DNA from: Bacteroidales bacterium
GTDB taxonomy: Bacteria > Bacteroidota > Bacteroidia > Bacteroidales > UBA3663
Assembly (NCBI GenBank): GCA_017548545.1
Contig: JAFYZW010000108.1
Location: 1 to 45,477, forward strand
Length of the DNA: 45,477 bases
Direction of reading: 5' to 3'
Shown: piece after piece, positions 40,414-45,477 of the stretch
Layout of the letters: every line of letters begins with the position of its first letter
How positions within the stretch are numbered: position 1 is the first letter of the stretch
Notes under the pieces: generated by a model
The model's input: only the letters and a program-made list of their open reading frames with translations
Database searches by the model: none
What the model was told of the DNA's origin: nothing
Program-made: the position numbers and the translations under genes

Positions 40414-42379
40414 AATGCAAGATATACTAATTCTGATCAAGGAATATCTACTGAATATTTTCGCCTTCGATCCCAATTCGCCGTTGCTCTTCACGCACTT
40501 CCGGTTTTGGGCATTCTTCGCGGTGGTATTCACTGGATTCTCCATTGTCGCAGGTTCTTTGCACAAGAACCGTTCCGGTGCACGCCTCCACCTCCCGGGG
40601 TGGCGTCGCGTGTTGCGCAATGGATATCTCTTCCTGATCTCTCTGCTCTTCTATTATAAGACGTCGGGGCTCTTTGTCGGTCTTCTGATCCTCGTCACAC
40701 TCACCGACTTTTTCCTCGCTCGTGGCATCTACCGTTTCCGTCAAAGGGCCATCAACAGGGGACGCGAGAAGAGCAAGATGGCGCTCGTCCTGCTCTGTTT
40801 ATCGGTTGCCATCGACCTCGGCATCCTCTGTTATTTCAAGTACAGCTATTTCTTCGCCGATATCGTCAACCAGATCTTTGGCACCGATATCCATGTGACC
40901 AACATCGCTGCCCGTCTGGGCAACCACATCATCGGACGTCAGTTCTGGAGCGTGGACCGTATCATCCTCCCCGTAGGTATCTCGTTCTATACATTCCAGG
41001 TCATCTCCTACACCGCTGATGTGTACAAGGGTCTTGTACGTCCCGTACGCAACATCCTCGATTTCGGTTTCTACGTCAGCTTCTTCCCGCAGCTCGTAGC
41101 AGGTCCTATCATCAAGGCCTCCGACTTCATCCCGCAGCTCTATCGCCGCTATGCGCTTTCACGCACCCAGTTTGGCATCGCCGTATTCTGGATCCTCAAC
41201 GGTTTGACCAAGAAAATCGTGATGTCCGACTACTTGGCCGTCAACTTCATCGACCGTGTCTTCGCCAACCCGCAACTGTTCTCGGGCTTCGAGAACCTGG
41301 CGGCCCTCTTTGCCTATTCGTTCCAGGTCTATGCCGACTTCTCGGGCTACACCGACATCGCCATCGGCCTATCGCTGATGATGGGATTCTATCTACCGCA
41401 GAACTTCAATTCGCCCTATAAGGCGCAGAATGCACGCAACTTCTGGAAACGTTGGCATATCTCCCTCTCCCGTTGGCTGCAGACCTATCTCTACATCCCG
41501 CTTGGTGGCAACCGCAACATCTCATTCGGCACCTGGTTCTGGATCTGTGTGATCACCGTGGCAGCGCTCATCCTCAGCGGCTCGTGGATCGTGGCCCTCA
41601 TCGTGTTGGCCATCGCATTGGCCACCGTCATCACCGCACTACGTACCCCCGGCAAACGTCGTCACATCTACGCGAACATGAACTCCATGATCACCATGCT
41701 CCTCGGTGGCCTTTGGCATGGTGCTTCGTGCAACTTCATGATCTGGGGTGGTCTGAATGGCGTCGGCATGATCATCTTCAAGTTCTGGAGCGATTGGCAT
41801 ACCGTCAAGCGCATCATCGTCACCAGCTACGTCGTCTGCATCCTCTTCCTCCTGCGCCTATGGGCTTCGCCCGCATTGGCACTCTGGAACGTCCTGCTGT
41901 GCTTCTGCGTCTTCATCCTCGGAAGCATGATCATCAAGTGCATTTGGCAGTACTATAATTCCCAGCGCGACTACGTGCGTTGGCCGCGTGTGGCCAAGGC
42001 CACCAATGTCGCCTGGTCGGTGCTCGTCACCTTCACCTTCATCACCTTCACGCGTCTGTTCTTCCGCTCGGGCTCAAACCTCGACCCAGCTGTGGCCAAC
42101 GAGACGGCATGGAACATCGCCACGTCGATGATGACACGCATCGGCACCGAATGGACCGTCAACCCGCTCGACGTGATTCCAGCCTACTGGAAGGTCTTCC
42201 TGCTCTTCTGCATCGGCATGGCCATCCATTGGATACCCGAACGTATGAAACGCCGCTATCGCTACTCTTTCGCCAAGCTCCCGCTGCCGATCATGATAGC
42301 CGTTTGTGCCCTCGCAGTGTTCATCATCTATCAGTTCGTTACCGCCGAGATGCAGCCATTCATCTACTTCCAGTTCTGA
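40403..42379 (+). CDS. MBOAT-family O-acyltransferase (AlgI/DltB-like)
   Basis: 658 residues with many membrane helices. The MBOAT core is clear: LPVGISFYTFQVISYTADVYKG, FFPQLVAGPII, YADFSGYTDIAIGLSLMMGF, NFWKRWHISLSRWLQ near 343-358 and GGLWHGASCNFMIWGGLNG near 434-452, where the His of LWHG is the catalytic residue. Such proteins move an acyl group (often acetyl) across the membrane to a glycan or teichoic acid with a SGNH-type partner. It is longer than AlgI (about 500 residues), with a C-terminal extension of added helices. Either ATG 40403 (11-nt overlap with the SGNH gene) or ATG 40415 may be the start. Confidence 0.92.
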   Translation: MTNEMQDILILIKEYLLNIFAFDPNSPLLFTHFRFWAFFAVVFTGFSIVAGSLHKNRSGARLHLPGWRRVLRNGYLFLISLLFYYKTSGLFVGLLILVTLTDFFLARGIYRFRQRAINRGREKSKMALVLLCLSVAIDLGILCYFKYSYFFADIVNQIFGTDIHVTNIAARLGNHIIGRQFWSVDRIILPVGISFYTFQVISYTADVYKGLVRPVRNILDFGFYVSFFPQLVAGPIIKASDFIPQLYRRYALSRTQFGIAVFWILNGLTKKIVMSDYLAVNFIDRVFANPQLFSGFENLAALFAYSFQVYADFSGYTDIAIGLSLMMGFYLPQNFNSPYKAQNARNFWKRWHISLSRWLQTYLYIPLGGNRNISFGTWFWICVITVAALILSGSWIVALIVLAIALATVITALRTPGKRRHIYANMNSMITMLLGGLWHGASCNFMIWGGLNGVGMIIFKFWSDWHTVKRIIVTSYVVCILFLLRLWASPALALWNVLLCFCVFILGSMIIKCIWQYYNSQRDYVRWPRVAKATNVAWSVLVTFTFITFTRLFFRSGSNLDPAVANETAWNIATSMMTRIGTEWTVNPLDVIPAYWKVFLLFCIGMAIHWIPERMKRRYRYSFAKLPLPIMIAVCALAVFIIYQFVTAEMQPFIYFQF

Positions 42380-42411
42380 TCATCATAAGCAACCAATAAA
42401 ACCCAAACAAT

Positions 42412-44499
42412 ATGCAAGAAAAGAAATTCAAGCGCACTCTAGTGACCTCGGCCCTGCCATACGCCAACGGCCCTGTTCATATCGGTCACCTCGCAGGTGT
42501 CTATGTGCCTGCCGACATCTACGTCCGTTACCTTCGCCTCAAAGGGGAGGAAGTCCTCTTCATAGGCGGTTCCGACGAACACGGCGTGCCCGTCACCATC
42601 CGTGCCCGTAAGGAAGGCATCACCGTGCAGGAGGTTGTCGATCGCTATCACTATCTCATCAAGCAGTCATTCGCCGACTTCGGCATCTCGTTCGACGTCT
42701 ATTCCCGCACCACTTCAAAGATTCATCACAAGTTTGCCGCCGATTTCTTCCGCAAGCTCTACGATGAGGGCAAGTTCATCGAGCAGACAACGGCCCAGTT
42801 CTACGACGAGGAGACAAAAGAGTTCCTCACCGACCGCTACATCCGTGGCGAATGTCCCCGTTGCCACAGCCTCGGCGCCTACGGCGACCAGTGCGAGAAG
42901 TGTGGAGCCACGCTCTCGCCCGAAGAGCTCATCAACCCCTACAACGCCATCAACGGCAACCCCCTGGTCAAGAAAGTGACCAAGCACTGGTATCTGCCGC
43001 TCAACGAACACGAAGGCTGGCTCCGCAAATGGATTCTCGACGAGCACCAGGAATGGCGTCCCAACGTCTATGGCCAGTGCAAGTCGTGGCTCGATGGCGG
43101 CTTGCAGCCACGTGCCGTCACTCGTGATCTCGACTGGGGCATCCCTGTGCCCATCGAAGGGGCTGAAGGCAAGGTCCTCTACGTGTGGTTCGATGCACCC
43201 ATCGGCTATATCTCCAACACCAAGGAGCTCTGCGACGCCGAGCCCGAGAAATATGGCCCATGGCAGAAGTGGTGGCAGGACGAAGAGACACGCCTCGTCC
43301 ACTTCATCGGCAAGGACAACATCGTCTTCCACTGCATCGTCTTCCCGGCTATGCTCAAGGCCCATGGCGACTACATCCTCCCCGACAACGTGCCTTCCAA
43401 CGAGTTCCTCAACCTCGAAGGTGACAAGATCTCTACCTCGCGTAACTGGGCCATCTGGCTCAACGAATATCTCATCGATATGCCGGGCAAGCAGGATGTG
43501 CTCCGCTATGTCCTCACCGCCAATGCACCCGAGACCAAGGACAACGACTTCACCTGGCGCGACTACCAGGCACGCAACAACAACGAGCTCGTCGCCATCT
43601 TCGGCAACTTCATCAATCGTGCGATGAAACTCACCGAGAAATACTTCGAAGGCAAGGTGCCTGCCTGCGGTGAACTCACCGACTACGACCGTCAGACACT
43701 CGACGACTTCAAGGACGTCAAGGCTCGTGTCGAAGCCCTCCTCGACGACTTCAGGTTCCGCGATGCACAGAAAGAGGCCATGGAACTGGCACGCATCGGC
43801 AACAAGTACCTGGCCGACACCGAGCCCTGGAAGATTGCCAAGACCGACATGGAGCGTGTCAAGACCATTCTCAACCTCAGCCTCCAGATCTCGGCCAACC
43901 TCGCCATCGTCTTCGAACCATTCCTGCCCTTCTCGGCCGAAAAACTCCGCAAGATGCTGGGCATGGAAACCTTCGAGTGGAGCCAGCTTGGTCGCACCGA
44001 CCTCCTTGCCGAAGGCCATCAGCTGGGCGAGAGCGTGCTCCTCTTCGAGAAACTCGAGGACAAGGACATCCAGCCGCAACTCGACCGTCTGGCTCGCATC
44101 AAGGAGGAGAACGAGAAGGTCGCCTTGGCCGAAGCCGAGAAGAACTGGCGTCCCGAGCCCATCAAGGACATCATTCCTTTCGACGACTTCGAACGTCTCG
44201 ACATCCGCACTGCTACCGTGCTTGAGGTGAAACCGGTCAAGAAGAGCGAAAAGCTCCTCGAGTTCACCCTCGACGATGGCACTGGTCAGCCACGCACCAT
44301 CCTCTCGGGCATCGCTCAGCATTATCCCGACCCGCAGGTGCTCGTCGGCAAGCAGGTGCTCTTTGTAGCCAACTTCGCCCCCAAGGTGATGAAGCACATC
44401 GCCTCCAACGGCATGATCCTCTCGGCCGTCGATTTCGATGGTTCGCTCCATGTCGTGACCAACGAAGCTAAAGTCAAGAACGGCTCGAAAGTCTGCTGA
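42412..44499 (+). CDS. metG: Methionine-tRNA ligase with C-terminal tRNA-binding domain
   Basis: 695 residues. Class I motifs: [16 protein letters not shown] with HIGH at 23-26, and the KMSKS counterpart as KISTSRNW near 336-343, a form usual in Bacteroidota MetRS. Zinc-knuckle cysteines are in [17 protein letters not shown] near 147-163. The C-terminal EMAP/Trbp111-like domain (about 591-695) starts [17 protein letters not shown] and gives dimerisation and tRNA binding. It charges tRNA-Met. The gene stands 32 nt after the MBOAT gene with no clear promoter between; internal promoters were not resolved. Confidence 0.97.
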   Translation: MQEKKFKRTLVTSALPYANGPVHIGHLAGVYVPADIYVRYLRLKGEEVLFIGGSDEHGVPVTIRARKEGITVQEVVDRYHYLIKQSFADFGISFDVYSRTTSKIHHKFAADFFRKLYDEGKFIEQTTAQFYDEETKEFLTDRYIRGECPRCHSLGAYGDQCEKCGATLSPEELINPYNAINGNPLVKKVTKHWYLPLNEHEGWLRKWILDEHQEWRPNVYGQCKSWLDGGLQPRAVTRDLDWGIPVPIEGAEGKVLYVWFDAPIGYISNTKELCDAEPEKYGPWQKWWQDEETRLVHFIGKDNIVFHCIVFPAMLKAHGDYILPDNVPSNEFLNLEGDKISTSRNWAIWLNEYLIDMPGKQDVLRYVLTANAPETKDNDFTWRDYQARNNNELVAIFGNFINRAMKLTEKYFEGKVPACGELTDYDRQTLDDFKDVKARVEALLDDFRFRDAQKEAMELARIGNKYLADTEPWKIAKTDMERVKTILNLSLQISANLAIVFEPFLPFSAEKLRKMLGMETFEWSQLGRTDLLAEGHQLGESVLLFEKLEDKDIQPQLDRLARIKEENEKVALAEAEKNWRPEPIKDIIPFDDFERLDIRTATVLEVKPVKKSEKLLEFTLDDGTGQPRTILSGIAQHYPDPQVLVGKQVLFVANFAPKVMKHIASNGMILSAVDFDGSLHVVTNEAKVKNGSKVC

Positions 44500-44543
44500 T
44501 TTTTCTTTTTATCAAGAATTCTTCTCTAATTCGTGATAAGTAA

Positions 44544-45089
44544 ATGAATTCTCTTGATAAGGATCTCTTCATCACTTTCATGAAGATCGGCGGCTTCACC
44601 TTGGGTGGCGGAGCCGCCATGATCCCGCTTATGGAGCAACAGGTTGTCACCCGGCATCAATGGCTCAGCCATAGCGAATTCATGGACGTGATGGCCGTGG
44701 CGCAGGCAACACCGGGTGTCTTTGCGGTCAATATGGCCTCCCACATCGGATACAAGGTCGGCGGCATACGCTCAGGCATCATCGCTTCGCTCGGCGTTGT
44801 CTTCCCCTCGCTCGTCATCATCCTGCTTATCGCAATCATCTTCTCCCGATTCCGCGACAACCGTTGGGTCGAAGCCGCCTTCATGGGTATTCGTCCCGCT
44901 GTCGTCGCACTGCTCGTCGTGCCGGTTTTCAAGATGGGCAAGACGGCACGTGTGACATGGAGCAACGTCTGGATTCCCATCCTTTCCACCGCCCTCATCA
45001 TCTATGGCGTCACTCCAGCATTGATCATCCTCGTCGCCGGTATCGCCGGCTTCCTCTATGGCCTCATCAAAAAGGATTCCCTCCCATGA
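44544..45089 (+). CDS. Chromate transporter, CHR domain (first half-size subunit)
   Basis: 181 residues, the size of short-chain CHR proteins that work as pairs. Conserved motifs: FITFMKIGGFTLGGGAAMIPLME, then AVAQATPGVFAVNMASHIGYKVGG, and FMGIRPAVVALLVVPVF. The protein has about five membrane helices. In characterised long forms two CHR halves are fused and export chromate; many homologues have unknown substrate. Its stop overlaps the next start by 4 nt (ATGA). Confidence 0.92.
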   Translation: MNSLDKDLFITFMKIGGFTLGGGAAMIPLMEQQVVTRHQWLSHSEFMDVMAVAQATPGVFAVNMASHIGYKVGGIRSGIIASLGVVFPSLVIILLIAIIFSRFRDNRWVEAAFMGIRPAVVALLVVPVFKMGKTARVTWSNVWIPILSTALIIYGVTPALIILVAGIAGFLYGLIKKDSLP

Positions 45090-45477
45090 TCTTCCTCAAA
45101 CTCTTTCTGGTCTTCTCCTACATCGGACTATTCAACTTCGGAGGTGGCTATGCCATGCTCTCCTTCATCGAGCAGGAAGTGGTGGTGAAACAGGCCTGGA
45201 TCACGGAGGCCGAGTTCACCGACATTGTCGCCATCAGTCAGATGACTCCCGGTCCCATCGGCATCAACTGTGCCACGTATGTAGGCTATTCTTCGGTAGT
45301 TCACGACCCCTTCATTCAAAGCATCGGTGCCCCCCATCTCTTCGGCATTCTCGGCAGCATCCTGGCCACCCTCTCGGTGGTGTGGCTGCCCTTCCTGGTG
45401 ATGTTATGGATCTCGCACATCATCATCAAGCACAAGGACCACAAGGTCACCCGTAGCATCTTCGCCATCCTGCGTCC
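45086..45477 (+). CDS. Chromate transporter, CHR domain (second half-size subunit), cut by window end
   Basis: 130 codons are visible and the frame is still open at the right edge. FLKLFLVFSYIGLFNFGGGYAMLSFIEQEVV and ISQMTPGPIGINCATYVGY mark it as the second CHR half, paired with the gene before. The end of the protein lies outside the window. Confidence 0.9.
   Translation, partial: MIFLKLFLVFSYIGLFNFGGGYAMLSFIEQEVVVKQAWITEAEFTDIVAISQMTPGPIGINCATYVGYSSVVHDPFIQSIGAPHLFGILGSILATLSVVWLPFLVMLWISHIIIKHKDHKVTRSIFAILR

Noticed and set aside
42715..44451. 578-residue minus-strand open frame opposite metG
   Set aside because: It is a mirror of the codon bias of metG (Val/Glu/Leu-rich low-information text), with no domain and no promoter.

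Overview
The window reads as a Bacteroidota chromosome, most like Prevotella or a close relative. The reasons are promoters of the Bacteroides type (TTTG or similar, a 19-20 nt gap, then TAnnTTTG) in front of most transcription units, little use of Shine-Dalgarno sequences, a fimbrillin-like lipoprotein, a secreted giant protein ending in a Prevotella/Bacteroides-style C-terminal tail, a Bacteroidota-type ECF sigma/anti-sigma pair, and housekeeping proteins (RuvA, Upp, GlgB, MetG) of the forms usual in that phylum. No tRNA, rRNA, IS element, phage gene or true CRISPR array was seen. Species and assembly context cannot be told from the sequence alone.

Layout. 1-12381 (minus): a secreted/surface block: a 62-residue peptide, a fimbrillin-like lipoprotein and a 3535-residue secreted multidomain protein in one operon, followed by a truncated S66 peptidase lipoprotein. 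12530-13204: an orphan C-terminal tail remnant and a strict 42-bp-period array of ten hairpin-forming units. 13239-18240 (minus): TolC, HlyD-type adaptor and two ABC-2 permeases forming an efflux operon without an ATPase. 18416-19009 (plus): ruvA. 18984-25979 (minus): a tightly coupled five-gene operon, SulP transporter, GNAT-like protein, RND/MMPL exporter, acyl carrier protein and acyl-AMP ligase, which looks like a small acyl-group activation and export module. 26038-26694 (minus): upp, divergent from 26875-28736 (plus), a YqiA-like esterase coupled to a glycosyltransferase-acetyltransferase fusion. 28806-31441 (minus): YhcH-family protein and glycogen branching enzyme. 31616-37327 (minus): DUF3298-like lipoprotein, AddB-like nuclease, ECF sigma factor, anti-sigma factor and a Spy/CpxP-like periplasmic protein in one run. 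37551-42379 (plus): two SGNH-hydrolase-like proteins and an MBOAT O-acyltransferase, a probable glycan O-acylation locus. 42412-44499 (plus): metG. 44544-45477 (plus): two half-size chromate transporter genes, the second cut by the window end.

How the parts fit. Much of the window is envelope biology: surface protein display, efflux, lipid/acyl handling, polysaccharide modification and envelope stress. The least explained items are the 42-bp hairpin array (12799-13204), the peptide/fimbrillin/giant-protein operon, and the SulP-GNAT-RND-ACP-ligase operon. All functional calls are from reading motifs and context; no database search was run.
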